Positions 1 to 7,986 of a stretch of 64,000 nucleotides of DNA are shown in pieces. This DNA comes from a virus. The notes under the pieces are model-generated. The model was not told the origin of the DNA, searched no databases, and worked only from the letters and a program-made list of their open reading frames with translations. The DNA lies in the IMG/VR virus record IMGVR_UViG_3300037258_000282, positions 1 to 64,000 of that record. One strand, given 5' to 3'. A program made the translations under genes and the position numbers. Position 1 is the first letter of the stretch. Each line of letters starts with the position of its first letter.

Positions 1-50
1 AGAATGTCCTTCGGACCGAGAATTTATTTTGAAAAAACTCAAGATTCCTA

Positions 51-79
51 TTGACTCGATATAGAGATCCTGATAAGGT
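51..79 (+). promoter_or_regulatory. Sigma70-type promoter of first ydcK-like gene
   Basis: TTGACT at 51-56, a 17-bp spacer and TAAGGT at 74-79 lie just upstream of the AGGAGG ribosome site at 93-98. The same block, almost base for base, recurs at 1431-1459. Upstream at 6-30 is a short GTCC/GGAC hairpin followed by a T-rich run, possibly a weak terminator. Confidence 0.6.
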
Positions 80-104
80 ATCTCTATTGGATAGGAGGTT
101 CGAC

Positions 105-605
105 ATGGCTAAGCACTTCGAGTTCACCGGTGAGACTCTACTCCACTCTGGAGTCACTCTCAGAAGGATTCGGGCTACTCAAGATATTCCAGTCTGTGGA
201 GTCAAGGCCGGAGACCTCGGGGGATGGATCGAGAGGGAAGATAACTTATCGGACTCCGGATGGGTCTCCGGGAACGCCAAGGTCTATGGGAGCGCCAAGG
301 TCTACGAGCGCGCTTGGGTCTACGGGAACGCTTTGGTCTCCGGGGACGCTCGGGTCTTCGAGAGCGCGGAGGTCTATGGGGACGCTTGGGTCTTCGGGAA
401 TGCTCAGGTCTATGGGAGCGCTCGGGTCTTCGTGGACGCGAAGGTCTTCGAGAGCGCTCGAGTCTATGGGAACTCTCTGGTCTCCGGGGACGCTTGGGTC
501 TACGGGAACGCTCAGGTCTACGGGAGCGCTCGGGTCTTCGGGCAGGTCTTCGGGAGCGCTCAGGTCTATGGAAACTCCTGGGTCTCCAGGGGCGCGCGAA
601 GGTGA
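105..605 (+). CDS. YdcK-like hexapeptide-repeat protein, copy 1
   Basis: A 166-residue protein. The N-terminal domain (about residues 1-55) carries the family signature RRIRATQDIP...GDLGGWIE. The rest is a run of six-residue units of the form A-x-V-(Y/F/S)-G-x, which should fold as a left-handed parallel beta helix like YdcK and other hexapeptide acyltransferase-like proteins. No catalytic residue can be named and the function is unknown. ATG 105 is chosen because AGGAGG sits six bases before it and the paralogues start with the same MAKHFEFTGETL. The 18-bp coding units are so alike that other frames are open too. Confidence 0.85.
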   Translation: MAKHFEFTGETLLHSGVTLRRIRATQDIPVCGVKAGDLGGWIEREDNLSDSGWVSGNAKVYGSAKVYERAWVYGNALVSGDARVFESAEVYGDAWVFGNAQVYGSARVFVDAKVFESARVYGNSLVSGDAWVYGNAQVYGSARVFGQVFGSAQVYGNSWVSRGARR

Positions 606-646
606 GCGCGAACTGATAAGGTATCTCTATTGGATGGAGGTTCGAT

Positions 647-1279
647 ATGACTAAGCACTTCGAGTTCACGGGTGAGACTCTACTCCACCATGGAGTCACT
701 CTCAGAAGGATTCGGGCTACTCAAGATATTCCGAATGGAGGAGTCAAGACCGGAGACCTCGGGGGATGGATCGAGCGCGAGGACAACCTCTCGGACTCCG
801 GATGGGTCTTTGGAGAGGCCAAGGTCTTCGGGAGCGCTCGTGTCTATGGAAACTCCTGGGTCCATGGGCGCGCTCGGGTCCATGGGCGCGCTCGGGTCTA
901 TGGGCGCGCTCAGGTCTACGGGGACGCCATGGTCTATGGGGACGCTTGGGTCTTTGGAGAGGCCAAGGTCTACGGGCGCGCTCGGGTCTATGGGGACGCT
1001 TTGGTCTCCGGGGACGCGGAGGTCTATGAGAGCGCTCGGGTCTTCGGGAGCGCTCAGGTCTCCGGGCGCGCTCGGGTCTTCGAGAGCGCTCAGATCTTCG
1101 GAAGCGCGGAGGTCTATGGGAGCGCTCAGGTCTACGGGGACGCATGGGTCTTCGAGCGCGCTCAGGTCTTCGGGAGCGCTCGGGTCTTCGAGAGCGCTCA
1201 GGTCTTCGGGAGCGCTCAGGTCTCCGGGGACGCGGAGGTCTATGGAGACACTAGTGTCTCCAGGGGCGCGCGAAGGTGA
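647..1279 (+). CDS. YdcK-like hexapeptide-repeat protein, copy 2
   Basis: A 210-residue paralogue of the gene just upstream, with the same N-terminal domain and more hexapeptide units. It begins at ATG 647 after GGAGG at 636-640. The 3' end (GGGGCGCGCGAAGGTGAGCG) is shared with copy 1, as expected of a recent tandem duplication. The copies differ mainly in number and order of 18-bp units, suggesting change by recombination or slippage. Function unknown; family assignment firm. Confidence 0.85.
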   Translation: MTKHFEFTGETLLHHGVTLRRIRATQDIPNGGVKTGDLGGWIEREDNLSDSGWVFGEAKVFGSARVYGNSWVHGRARVHGRARVYGRAQVYGDAMVYGDAWVFGEAKVYGRARVYGDALVSGDAEVYESARVFGSAQVSGRARVFESAQIFGSAEVYGSAQVYGDAWVFERAQVFGSARVFESAQVFGSAQVSGDAEVYGDTSVSRGARR

Positions 1280-1293
1280 GCGCGAACTCCTAG

Positions 1294-1345
1294 GTCTCTA
1301 GGTCAGAGACTTGGTCAGAGCTCTAGGTCGGATCCTGATAGAGTC
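1294..1345 (+). repeat. Short copy of the 12-bp TTGGTCAGAG repeat
   Basis: Two to three units of the GACTTGGTCAGA/GCTCTAGGTC 12-mer sit between copies 2 and 3 of the ydcK-like genes. The same unit forms longer arrays at 2504-2568 and 4078-4335. Confidence 0.6.
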
Positions 1346-1430
1346 TTCTCTCTGGTGGGAACGCTGGTACTAGGTCACTCCAGAATGTCCTCCGGACTGA
1401 GATTTATTTTGAAAAAACTCAAGATTCCTA

Positions 1431-1459
1431 TTGACTCGATCGAGAGATCCTGATAAGGT
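1431..1459 (+). promoter_or_regulatory. Promoter of third ydcK-like gene
   Basis: TTGACT at 1431-1436, 17-bp spacer, TAAGGT at 1454-1459. The whole leader from about 1382 to 1484 is a near duplicate of bases 1-104, so promoter and gene were copied together. Confidence 0.6.
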
Positions 1460-1484
1460 ATCTTCCATTGGATGGAGGTTCGAC

Positions 1485-2072
1485 ATGGCTAAGCACTTTG
1501 AGTTCACCGGTGAGACTCTCGTAACTATCGATGGCGTCACCCTCCGTAGGATCAGGGCTACTCGGGATATTCCAATCCATGAGGTAGAGACCGGAGACCT
1601 CGGTGGATGGATCGAGAGAGAAGATAACCTCTCGGACTCCGGATGGGTCTTTGGAAGCGCTAAGATCTATGGGGACGCTTTGGTCTCCGGAGACGCTCGG
1701 GTCTTCGGGAGCGCTCGGGTCTTCGGGAGCGCTCTAGTCTTCGGGAGCGCTCAGGTCTTCTGGAGCGCTCAGGTCTATGGGAGCGCTCTAGTCTATGGGG
1801 ACGCTCAGGTCTATGAAGACGCTTGGGTCTTCGGGAATGCTCGGGTCTATGGAGACGCTCAGGTCTACGGGGACGCTCGGGTCTATGGAGACGCTTGGGT
1901 CTTCGGGAGCGCTCGTGTCTATGGGAACTCCCGAGTCTATGGGGACGCTTTGGTCTCCGGGGACGCGGATGTCTATGAGAGCGCTCGAGTCTATGGGGAC
2001 GCTCAGGTCTATGGGAACTCTCAGGTCTCCGGGGACGCGGATGTCTCTGGGAACTCGAAGGTCTACTTCTGA
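1485..2072 (+). CDS. YdcK-like hexapeptide-repeat protein, copy 3
   Basis: A 195-residue paralogue with the same N-terminal domain (MAKHFEFTGETL, GDLGGWIE) and about 22 hexapeptide units. ATG 1485 follows GGAGG with the same spacing as the other copies, and the gene has its own promoter. It ends in a different tail (GNSKVYF) from copies 1 and 2. Predicted left-handed beta helix; biological role unknown. Such genes are frequent in phages and prophages but their job has not been settled to my knowledge. Confidence 0.85.
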   Translation: MAKHFEFTGETLVTIDGVTLRRIRATRDIPIHEVETGDLGGWIEREDNLSDSGWVFGSAKIYGDALVSGDARVFGSARVFGSALVFGSAQVFWSAQVYGSALVYGDAQVYEDAWVFGNARVYGDAQVYGDARVYGDAWVFGSARVYGNSRVYGDALVSGDADVYESARVYGDAQVYGNSQVSGDADVSGNSKVYF

Positions 2073-2503
2073 GGATTACACGCAACTATAGCGCTGGGGC
2101 TAGATCAGCTTCGATCAGTCCCCATCCGCTCTATGGCTTCTAAGTCACTACTATAGCGCAGACCGAGGAAGGCTGGTCCGACTCTTAGTATGACTCTACG
2201 GCAGTATGACGCCTATGTAGGGCCGGTGGTCTCGGATAACCGGCGGTAGCACCCTTGGTCTTCTTCCGTATCGACGGAAGGTCATGTCTGAGTCTCGCAC
2301 TCTCGGTCTGGCCCTCCGTAAGGAACGCTCGTAAGCTGGGTGACGCGCAAGAGAGTTGGTCGCGTGACTGATAGACTGCACCTCGCCGCCTTTGGTGTTT
2401 CTCAACCAGAGGGACGAGGTATTTATACGATCGCGCATGTCTGTTCGGCCATATCCATGCCCGAGTACCACAAGGCCGAGGCGCGTATATGGCTCTCTTG
2501 AGC

Positions 2504-2568
2504 TCTTGGTCAGAGACTTGGTCAGAGACTTGGTCAGAGACTTGGTCAGAGCTCTAGGTCAGAGGATG
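2504..2568 (+). repeat. Tandem 12-bp repeat (GACTTGGTCAGA)
   Basis: About five direct units of GACTTGGTCAGA with a final GCTCTAGGTCAG variant. The array follows GCGCGTATATGGCTCTCT, an 18-base string that also precedes the larger array at 4078, so the repeats and their flank are duplicated as a block. Confidence 0.8.
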
Positions 2569-2778
2569 AAGACCCGAGTCAATAGGAATTTTGAGCTTAA
2601 GCTAGCTTCTTACCGTGCCCTCACCGACGTTCTCATAATGTTCCACACTTACTGGAATCTTCCGCTTCTTCTACAAGAAGGGCGCCGCGGCACTTCCAGA
2701 TACCCAATGGAGTCAATGACTTAGAAGATCTGAGTGGGGGAGGCCTCTTCGCGCGATTCTAGCCGTAGTACCCTACCT

Positions 2779-2800
2779 CTCGCGCAGAGAGCGCGAGTTT
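2779..2800 (+). terminator. Terminator-like hairpin
   Basis: CTCGCGC (2779-2785) and GCGCGAG (2791-2797) form a perfect 7-bp stem with a 5-base loop, followed by TTTCT. The T run is short, so this may be only weakly terminating. Confidence 0.4.
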
Positions 2801-3122
2801 CTACGAGAAATGTGTTAGAATCACTAACGATTACAACTTCATTTTTTGGGCATTTTGGGCACTTTTCTGACCGTACGGCATCGACGACGGCGAGAACTTA
2901 TGCATAGATTCTCAAGATTCCTATTGACTCGGCCGAGAGAGGATGCCTTCCATTGACCAACTCTCCGCGGTCAGGAGCGCCATATATCTCTAACCGCGTC
3001 GGATCAAAACCGTTGACAATCTCATAGAACCACCGTATTATATTCGCGCGGTCGAAAGTCTCGGAGACCGGAAACTCTGAGACTGGAGCCAAAAAAAACT
3101 TTAAGTACGACGCCTATTTTAG

Positions 3123-3151
3123 TTGACTTAGATTCGTGAGAGTGATATGAG
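3123..3151 (+). promoter_or_regulatory. Sigma70-type promoter
   Basis: TTGACT (3123-3128), 17-bp spacer, TATGAG (3146-3151), about 100 bases before the gene at 3253. Confidence 0.5.
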
Positions 3152-3252
3152 TATAGAGTGATTCGGTACAGACTCAGGTGAGTCAGTTCCGATTAGGTCA
3201 TATCGACCAGCCGGCTCAGTAGAGTTCCGGTTCATTATGAGGAGTAAGTGAG

Positions 3253-3819
3253 ATGGGTGAACACGTGACGAAGCAGAAGATCGCCATTCGAGTCATGGGC
3301 GAGTGCGCGGATAAGATCATGGATGAGACCCTCGTCCAGATGTGCCGAGCGATCGGCGGAGAGTTCCTCGGGCCCTCCGGCGAGCCGACTCCCCACGGTC
3401 TCCTGAAGGCCCGGGGATACTACTGGCACCTCACTCGAACCGGTCAGGCGCCGGGGACCTTCATCCCCCTTCCCAAGGGTCGCGGAGCCCGAAAGTTCTC
3501 GGACCCGGACTACCATCCGCTGGTCTCCGAGACGAAGCCCAATCGGGTCAAGAAGTCCTCGATCAAGTTCGAGGTGTCTTCCTCGGCCCTGGGCGCGGTC
3601 CTCGAGCACGCCTCTCACCAGGAGGGATTCGTCCCATCCCCGGTCGAGGTCGAAGTGTCCTCTGAGACTCCAGAGATCGAGAAGACTTCAGAGCTCAAGA
3701 AGACCATCAGGTCCGGCGCTAAGAAGACTCCGGAAGAGATCTCTGAGATGCGCAAGGCCGCGATGACCAAGATCAACGCGGCTCGGGCCAAGGCCAAGAG
3801 TGAGAAGATCGCGGCCTGA
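3253..3819 (+). CDS. Conserved-looking hypothetical protein
   Basis: A 188-residue protein that I do not recognise. The first half is compact with an RGYYWHLT segment around residues 53-60; the second half is charged, with a K/R/A-rich tail (residues 125-188) that may bind nucleic acid or be disordered. It starts at ATG 3253, preceded by GAGGAG, and has its own promoter at 3123. Third positions are strongly G/C-rich, as in the DUF2786 gene downstream. A 13-bp perfect hairpin follows the stop. Confidence 0.7.
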   Translation: MGEHVTKQKIAIRVMGECADKIMDETLVQMCRAIGGEFLGPSGEPTPHGLLKARGYYWHLTRTGQAPGTFIPLPKGRGARKFSDPDYHPLVSETKPNRVKKSSIKFEVSSSALGAVLEHASHQEGFVPSPVEVEVSSETPEIEKTSELKKTIRSGAKKTPEEISEMRKAAMTKINAARAKAKSEKIAA

Positions 3820-3832
3820 TGAAGACTCCAGG

Positions 3833-3867
3833 GGACCAGAGTACCTAAAGAGCCGGTACTCTGGTCC
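3833..3867. terminator. Strong inverted repeat after the 3253 gene
   Basis: GGACCAGAGTACC (3833-3845) pairs perfectly with GGTACTCTGGTCC (3855-3867). There is no T run, so it may stabilise the 3' end rather than terminate by itself. Confidence 0.5.
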
Positions 3868-4077
3868 AATCGGCGCTCTAGAGCTAGCTCGAACCGAAGC
3901 GTCTCGGGTCGAGCATGCTCGAGCACTCTACTTCGAGCACTCTACTTCGAGATCTCCTTGGGAGTTGGTCCAATGGTGGGTGGAGTCATACTCGTCAGGT
4001 ACGTAGGGGCGGTAGTTATAACTCTAGTGTTGGTGGGACTCTGGGTAAGCGCGTATATGGCTCTCTCGTGGTCGCGT

Positions 4078-4335
4078 GAGATCTCTAGGTTGATCTCTAG
4101 GTTGATCTCTAGGTTGAGGACTTGGTCATAGCTCTAGACTATTGGTCAGAGACTTGGTCAGAGCTCTAGGTCATAGCTCTAGGTTGATCTCTTGGTCAGA
4201 GCTCTAGCTCTAGCTCTAGGTCAGAGACTTGGTCAGAGACTTGGTCATAGCTCTAGGTCATAGCTCTAGGTTGATCTCTTGGTCAGAGCTCTAGCTCTAG
4301 CTCTAGGTCAGAGACTTGGTCATAGCTCTAGTCGC
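4078..4335 (+). repeat. Long 12-bp tandem repeat array
   Basis: About twenty units of a degenerate 12-mer (ATCTCTAGGTTG, GACTTGGTCAGA, GCTCTAGGTCAT variants). Larger blocks repeat as higher-order units: the string from GTTGATCTCTTGGTCAGAGC onward appears twice, near 4183 and 4270. There are no unique spacers between units, so it is not CRISPR. The repeat could be a protein-binding array, a recombination substrate or slippage product; the sequence does not say which. Confidence 0.85.
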
Positions 4336-4507
4336 GTTTCAGTTCGCGCGCGCGAGCTTATCTTAAGTAACTTGAGTTTAATCCCCGGGTCCTATCTAGA
4401 ATCGACCAGATCTATGGTCCGCATCCGCTCTACGATCCGCTCCGCTCTATTCAACTTTACTCTAGTCATGGCGATCACGATCGGTCCGCATCCTCGACCG
4501 CGTGGGA

Positions 4508-4560
4508 GACGAACTCTCTTGAGCTCTCTTGATCTCTCTTGATCTCTCTTGATCTCTCTT
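4508..4560 (+). repeat. Short tandem array of TTGATCTCTC
   Basis: Four to five direct units of CTCTTGATCT, then unrelated sequence. Adjacent at 4597-4636 and 4739-4770 are arrays of the 11-mer CGTCCCCTCCG. Confidence 0.7.
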
Positions 4561-4781
4561 CGAGATCTTTATGAATTACTTCATTCTGATATATCTCGCG
4601 TCCCCTCCGCGTCCCCTTCGCGTCCCCTCCGCGTCGCCTCGACCGGTGTGCCAGTTCAGTTCCGTTCCGAGTCATATCCTCCGCTCTCTTCCCGCTGGAG
4701 TCCGCTCTCTTCCGGAAGAGTCCGACTGATCTTTTCTCCCCTCCGCGTCCCCTCCGCGTCCCCTCCCCGCGCTTTTTTCCA

Positions 4782-4810
4782 TTGACTGCCATCGACATCA
4801 GTGATAGGAT
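4782..4810 (+). promoter_or_regulatory. Promoter of the DUF2786 gene
   Basis: TTGACT (4782-4787), 17-bp spacer, TAGGAT (4805-4810). It stands 24 bases upstream of the start codon. Confidence 0.65.
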
Positions 4811-4833
4811 CTAAGAGCGATGAGGAGTAGGTC

Positions 4834-5556
4834 ATGAAGGTGACGTTTACCGATCAGATCCGAGACAAGATCCGAAAGCTTCTCTCCACGGCCGCCGAGG
4901 GTTCCGGGGCGTCTGAGTCCGAAGTCGCGTACGCGCTTCGAGTCGCCTCCGTCCTCATGGCGCGGCACGGCATCGACCGAGAGTCCGTTCTCGACTCTCC
5001 GGATCCAGGCGCGACCTGGGGAGGCTACCGGAGGATCGACTACTACGTCGTCTCCCTCGCCGCCGGAGCCGCGTACCTCTACGGGTGTCGAGTCGTCTCG
5101 GCGAGGCATCCCGGGGGAGCCCTCTTCGTCAAGTTCGCCGGGAGGAGCGACAACATCTTCGCCGCCGAGGTGACTCTCGACTACATCACTCGCCAGGTCA
5201 ACTCGCTCTGCCTCGCCTCCACTCCGAAGGGGCTCACTCCCTCCGAGATCGGAAAGTTCCGGCGATCGTTCAAGCGCGCGGCCTCGGCGCGAGTCGCCGT
5301 CCGAGCGCGGAAGTTGGCCTCCGAGATCTCCGAGACCTCCTCCGAGACCTCCTCCGAGACCTCCGGAGGATCGTCTCGCGCCCTGGTCCTGGTCGACTAC
5401 CTCAGGCGGATGACGGAGGAGGCCTCCGCGCTGGTCGCGACTCTCGGAGTCGCCCCATCCCGGGCGCCGCGCCCAGTCAAGTACTCTCATGGGACCGCGG
5501 AGGGACTCAGGGCCGGAGACAAGGTCTCTCTTCGTCAGGAGGTTGGTCGTGGCTAA
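4834..5556 (+). CDS. DUF2786-type protein
   Basis: A 240-residue protein. Residues about 5-50 match the DUF2786 pattern: a helix with DKIRKLLSTA, then SESEVAYALRVASVLMARHGI. The C-terminus has the HGTAEGLRAGDKVSL segment usual at the end of these proteins. A Thr/Ser/Glu repeat (ETSSETSSETS) at about 165-175 is encoded by 12-bp direct repeats. The molecular function of the family is not established. The stop overlaps the start of the next gene, so the two are probably translationally coupled. Confidence 0.8.
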   Translation: MKVTFTDQIRDKIRKLLSTAAEGSGASESEVAYALRVASVLMARHGIDRESVLDSPDPGATWGGYRRIDYYVVSLAAGAAYLYGCRVVSARHPGGALFVKFAGRSDNIFAAEVTLDYITRQVNSLCLASTPKGLTPSEIGKFRRSFKRAASARVAVRARKLASEISETSSETSSETSGGSSRALVLVDYLRRMTEEASALVATLGVAPSRAPRPVKYSHGTAEGLRAGDKVSLRQEVGRG

Positions 5557-6052
5557 GCGCTTCGAGTTCACCGGAGAGACTCTCGTCGACGGTGAAGTTA
5601 CACTTCGTAGGATCAGGGCTACTCGAGATATACCCGAGTACGCCATCGCCGCCGGAGATCTCGGGGGATGGATCGAGTGCGAGGACAACCTCTCGGACTC
5701 CGGATGGGTCGGGGAAGAGGCCAAGGTCTTTGGAAACTCTCGGGTCTTCGGGAGCGCTTGGGTCTACGGGAGCGCTCAGGTCTTTGGGAGCGCTCATGTC
5801 TTCGGGAGCGCTCGGGTCTATGGAAACTCCTGGGTCTTTGGGCGCGCTCTAGTCTCTGGGGACGCTCAGGTCTCCGACGAGGCAAAGGTGTACGAGGACG
5901 CTATGGTCTCTGACTCAGCCCAGATCTACGGCTCCTCCGAGATCTTTGGGAGCGTTCGGGTCTATGAGTACGCTAGAATCTGTGGAGATTCCCGGGTCTC
6001 TGGGGACGCCTTAGTCTGTGAAAGCGCTGAGATTCACGATCTCTCGAATTGA
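5549..6052 (+). CDS. YdcK-like hexapeptide-repeat protein, copy 4
   Basis: A 167-residue hexapeptide-repeat protein with the same N-terminal domain as copies 1-3 (AKRFEFTGETL, GDLGGWIE). The start is most likely GTG 5549, six bases after AGGAGG at 5537-5542 and overlapping the stop of the DUF2786 gene, which implies coupling. It has fewer perfect repeat units than copies 1-3, and its C-terminus is more diverged, suggesting an older copy. Confidence 0.8.
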   Translation: MAKRFEFTGETLVDGEVTLRRIRATRDIPEYAIAAGDLGGWIECEDNLSDSGWVGEEAKVFGNSRVFGSAWVYGSAQVFGSAHVFGSARVYGNSWVFGRALVSGDAQVSDEAKVYEDAMVSDSAQIYGSSEIFGSVRVYEYARICGDSRVSGDALVCESAEIHDLSN

Positions 6053-6077
6053 CGTCGACTTAGGAACCTGATAGGAT
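6049..6077 (+). promoter_or_regulatory. Promoter of fifth ydcK-like gene
   Basis: TTGACG (6049-6054) overlaps the stop codon of the preceding gene; 17-bp spacer; TAGGAT (6072-6077). Confidence 0.6.
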
Positions 6078-6103
6078 GCCTTCCATTGGATAGGAGGTTC
6101 GAC

Positions 6104-6631
6104 ATGGCTAAGCACTTCGAGTTCACTGGTGAGACTCTCGTCGACGGTAAAGTTACACTTCGTAGGATTCGGGCCACCCGAGATATACCCGAGCATGATG
6201 TGATGAATGGAGACCTCGGGGGATGGATCGAGATGGAAGATAACTTATCGGACTCCGGATGGGTCGGGGAAGAGGCCAAGGTCTCCGGGAGCGCTCGGGT
6301 CTACGGGAGCGCCTGGGTCTCCGGGGACGCTCGGGTCTATGGAAGCGCTAAGGTCTACGGGAGCGCTCTGGTCTTCGGGGACGCTCTGGTCTTCGGGTAC
6401 GCTCAGGTCTTTGGGCGCGCTCTAGTCTCTGGGTACGCTCAGGTCTTCGGGTACGCTAGAGTCTATGGCATCGCTCTAGTCTTCGGGGATGCTCGGGTCT
6501 ATGGAAACTCCTGGGTCTATGGGAGCGCTCGGGTCTACGGTTCTGCTGAGATCGCCTCCACCATTCAGATCTCTGGGGACGCCTTAGTCTTCGGCGACTC
6601 TCTGATCGATAGATCGACTGCGGGAGAATAA
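6104..6631 (+). CDS. YdcK-like hexapeptide-repeat protein, copy 5
   Basis: A 175-residue paralogue with MAKHFEFTGETL at the start and hexapeptide units to about residue 155. AGGAGG precedes ATG 6104 with the same spacing as in copies 1 and 4. It shares its 5' part (VDGxVTLRRIRATRDIPE) most closely with copy 4. Predicted left-handed beta helix; no function known. Confidence 0.85.
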   Translation: MAKHFEFTGETLVDGKVTLRRIRATRDIPEHDVMNGDLGGWIEMEDNLSDSGWVGEEAKVSGSARVYGSAWVSGDARVYGSAKVYGSALVFGDALVFGYAQVFGRALVSGYAQVFGYARVYGIALVFGDARVYGNSWVYGSARVYGSAEIASTIQISGDALVFGDSLIDRSTAGE

Positions 6632-6635
6632 GAAG

Positions 6636-7067
6636 ATGGCAAAGACCATGAAGATCACTGATGTCGTGAAGTTGATCGAGGAGATAAGCCCTCTCGTGGA
6701 GTCGTCTTCGAGGGATCTCGCCGAGATCAAGGAACTTCAGGAGAGAGTGAAGCCATACTTGGCCAAGCTTAAGGAGATCTCGACGGCGATCGACTCTCTA
6801 GAGAGCTACGATCCAGACGAGACCTTCTCGATTCACGGAAAGCGCTATCAGGTCGAGGCCGGCATTCGAGAGCACACTCGAGAGATCGTCGACGTGCAGA
6901 AGATCTTGAGTATACTCGGCACTGAGGTGTTCATGTCTATCTGTAAGGTCGCCTTGAAGGACGTCGACGACCACTTTGGCCGAAAGGAGCAGGAGGAGTA
7001 CGGAATCGTGCGGACTAACCGCACGGTCCGAAGGATCAAGATATCCAAGTACTCACCTTCCAGTTGA
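6636..7067 (+). CDS. Hypothetical protein, helical N-terminus
   Basis: A 143-residue protein that I do not recognise. Residues about 8-65 look like one or two long helices with coiled-coil character (EIKELQERVKPYLAKLKEI). It starts four bases after copy 5 ends, with AAGAAG before the ATG, so it is probably in the same transcript. Its stop codon overlaps the -35 box of the next promoter. Confidence 0.7.
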   Translation: MAKTMKITDVVKLIEEISPLVESSSRDLAEIKELQERVKPYLAKLKEISTAIDSLESYDPDETFSIHGKRYQVEAGIREHTREIVDVQKILSILGTEVFMSICKVALKDVDDHFGRKEQEEYGIVRTNRTVRRIKISKYSPSS

Positions 7068-7092
7068 CATCACCCCTCGGGTGGTGTAGTAT
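7064..7092 (+). promoter_or_regulatory. Sigma70-type promoter
   Basis: TTGACA (7064-7069), 17-bp spacer, TAGTAT (7087-7092). A CACCCCTCGGGTGGTG inverted repeat fills the spacer, a possible operator. Confidence 0.7.
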
Positions 7093-7114
7093 CATGAGCG
7101 ACGGGAGAATTACG

Positions 7115-7354
7115 ATGGTGGTCAAGAGATACGAGTCTATGTCAGTCTCAACCCAGTGGCCCAACTACGGAGCTAAATACTCGGTGGAAGACGGGCGGGC
7201 GGTCGGATGGCTCTTCGCGGTCTACTCCGATCGGTGGATGAAGCTCTCGTCGTTCAACGTTCGAGTTCGAGACTCGTCGTTTAGAGTATCACTGGGCGAC
7301 GCGGACACGGTAGGCTTTCGAGTCTTACCCTCGGATAAGGTGAAGGTCGCGTGA
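7115..7354 (+). CDS. Small hypothetical protein
   Basis: A 79-residue protein, unrecognised, with alternating hydrophobic residues that suggest a beta-rich fold. ATG 7115 is preferred: it follows GGGAG at the right distance, while the in-frame ATG 7094 lies inside the expected transcription start region of the promoter at 7064-7092. The stop overlaps the next start (GTGA). Confidence 0.6.
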   Translation: MVVKRYESMSVSTQWPNYGAKYSVEDGRAVGWLFAVYSDRWMKLSSFNVRVRDSSFRVSLGDADTVGFRVLPSDKVKVA

Positions 7355-7554
7355 CTCAGGACTCTACCTCTCGACTCATCTTCATAACTCCCGAGAGGCT
7401 CGTCGAGCTTCGTCGAGAGGGCATGAAGTATCACCCAGCGACACCGACGCTAGAAGACCTGGGAAGAAAGAACGCGGTATATCTTCGCGTTCCTGGGTAC
7501 GGCACGTTTCGAGTCGCCAACACTTCTCCGTGGTGGAAATCAAGGAAGAAGTGA
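7351..7554 (+). CDS. Small hypothetical protein
   Basis: A 67-residue protein starting at GTG 7351, overlapping the previous stop by four bases, so translation is likely coupled. It contains YLRVPGYGTFRVANTSPWW in the C-terminal third and a basic tail. I do not recognise it. Confidence 0.6.
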   Translation: MTQDSTSRLIFITPERLVELRREGMKYHPATPTLEDLGRKNAVYLRVPGYGTFRVANTSPWWKSRKK

Positions 7555-7591
7555 ATGTATAAGTCAACCTCTGATCAGTGGAGCGCACTAG

Positions 7592-7876
7592 GTGAGCAAT
7601 CGCAAGGTCAATAGAGACGAGACTATGAGCAACTACCATCAGCGTAGGCTCGATGGCGCGATAAGATATGCGGCCGCGGATAAGAGCGACCCGTTCGCCC
7701 TGGCGAGAGCTCTAACTCACCTATCGAACGGTATCTGCTCTCGCGCGGAGGATGGGACTCCCGGACACTACGACGCCGAGAAGGGAGTCGAGACTCGGTA
7801 CCTGCCTCTCTCAGAGGGTCAGGAGACTCCGGAGTCGTATGTCGTCGACTCATACTCGAGGAAGGTGAGACCGTGA
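7592..7876 (+). CDS. Small hypothetical protein
   Basis: A 94-residue protein from GTG 7592, or 83 residues from ATG 7625 (MSNYHQRR). Neither start has a decisive ribosome site. No family recognised. Its stop overlaps the start of the 36-residue membrane protein downstream. Confidence 0.55.
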   Translation: MSNRKVNRDETMSNYHQRRLDGAIRYAAADKSDPFALARALTHLSNGICSRAEDGTPGHYDAEKGVETRYLPLSEGQETPESYVVDSYSRKVRP

Positions 7877-7983
7877 GTGTCCGGGTCGATAAATACTCTC
7901 TACTCACCGATCCGATCTTCTGGCTCATCGTCTGCTCGATGGGAGCGATGATCTGGGGAGTCTTGTTCGGTCCGATCGGATGA
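7873..7983 (+). CDS. 36-residue membrane protein
   Basis: GTG at 7873 overlaps the previous stop (GTGA). The product has a short polar N-terminus and one hydrophobic segment (residues 14-34: DPIFWLIVCSMGAMIWGVLF), so a single-pass small membrane protein is expected. Four-base overlap with a real upstream gene is the main argument that it is translated. Function unknown. Confidence 0.55.
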   Translation: MSVRVDKYSLLTDPIFWLIVCSMGAMIWGVLFGPIG

Positions 7984-7986
7984 AGT

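Larger units (their letters stand above)
2073..3252. other. 1.2-kb stretch without a convincing gene
   Basis: No reading frame here has a good start, ribosome site and protein-like composition. It contains a GGGGCT...AGTCCCC hairpin near 2097-2124, a CTTCCGT/ACGGAAG hairpin near 2264, the 12-bp repeat array at 2504-2568, a terminator-like hairpin at 2779-2800, and at about 2910-2960 a decayed copy of the ydcK leader (CAAGATTCCTATTGACTCGG) with no ydcK gene after it. This looks like the scar of a lost ydcK copy. Confidence 0.6.
3820..4833. other. 1-kb repeat-rich non-coding stretch
   Basis: No credible gene. It holds the hairpin at 3833-3867, two copies of TCGAGCACTCTACT near 3928, the long 12-bp array at 4078-4335, a TTGATCTCTC array at 4508-4558, a CGTCCCCTCCG array at 4597-4636 and again at 4739-4770, and the promoter of the next gene at 4782-4810. 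Confidence 0.7.

Noticed and set aside
130-2091. Long open frames on both strands over the ydcK-like genes, giving Arg/Pro-rich or Gly/Leu/Arg-rich proteins
   Set aside because: They are by-products of 18-bp repeats without stops in other frames; no ribosome sites, and composition is purely repeat-driven.
2196-3092. Frames at 2196-2471 (minus), 2392-2724 (plus) and 2898-3092 (minus)
   Set aside because: Poor starts, no ribosome site, low-complexity or repeat-derived sequence; the last begins with TTG and runs through a decayed ydcK leader.
4078-4335. CRISPR-like array
   Set aside because: Units are directly adjacent with no unique spacers and are too short; no cas genes.
4279-4798. Frames across the 12-bp and 11-bp repeats (4279-4542 plus, 4475-4798 minus)
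   Set aside because: Sequence is dictated by tandem repeats and overlaps the next gene's promoter.
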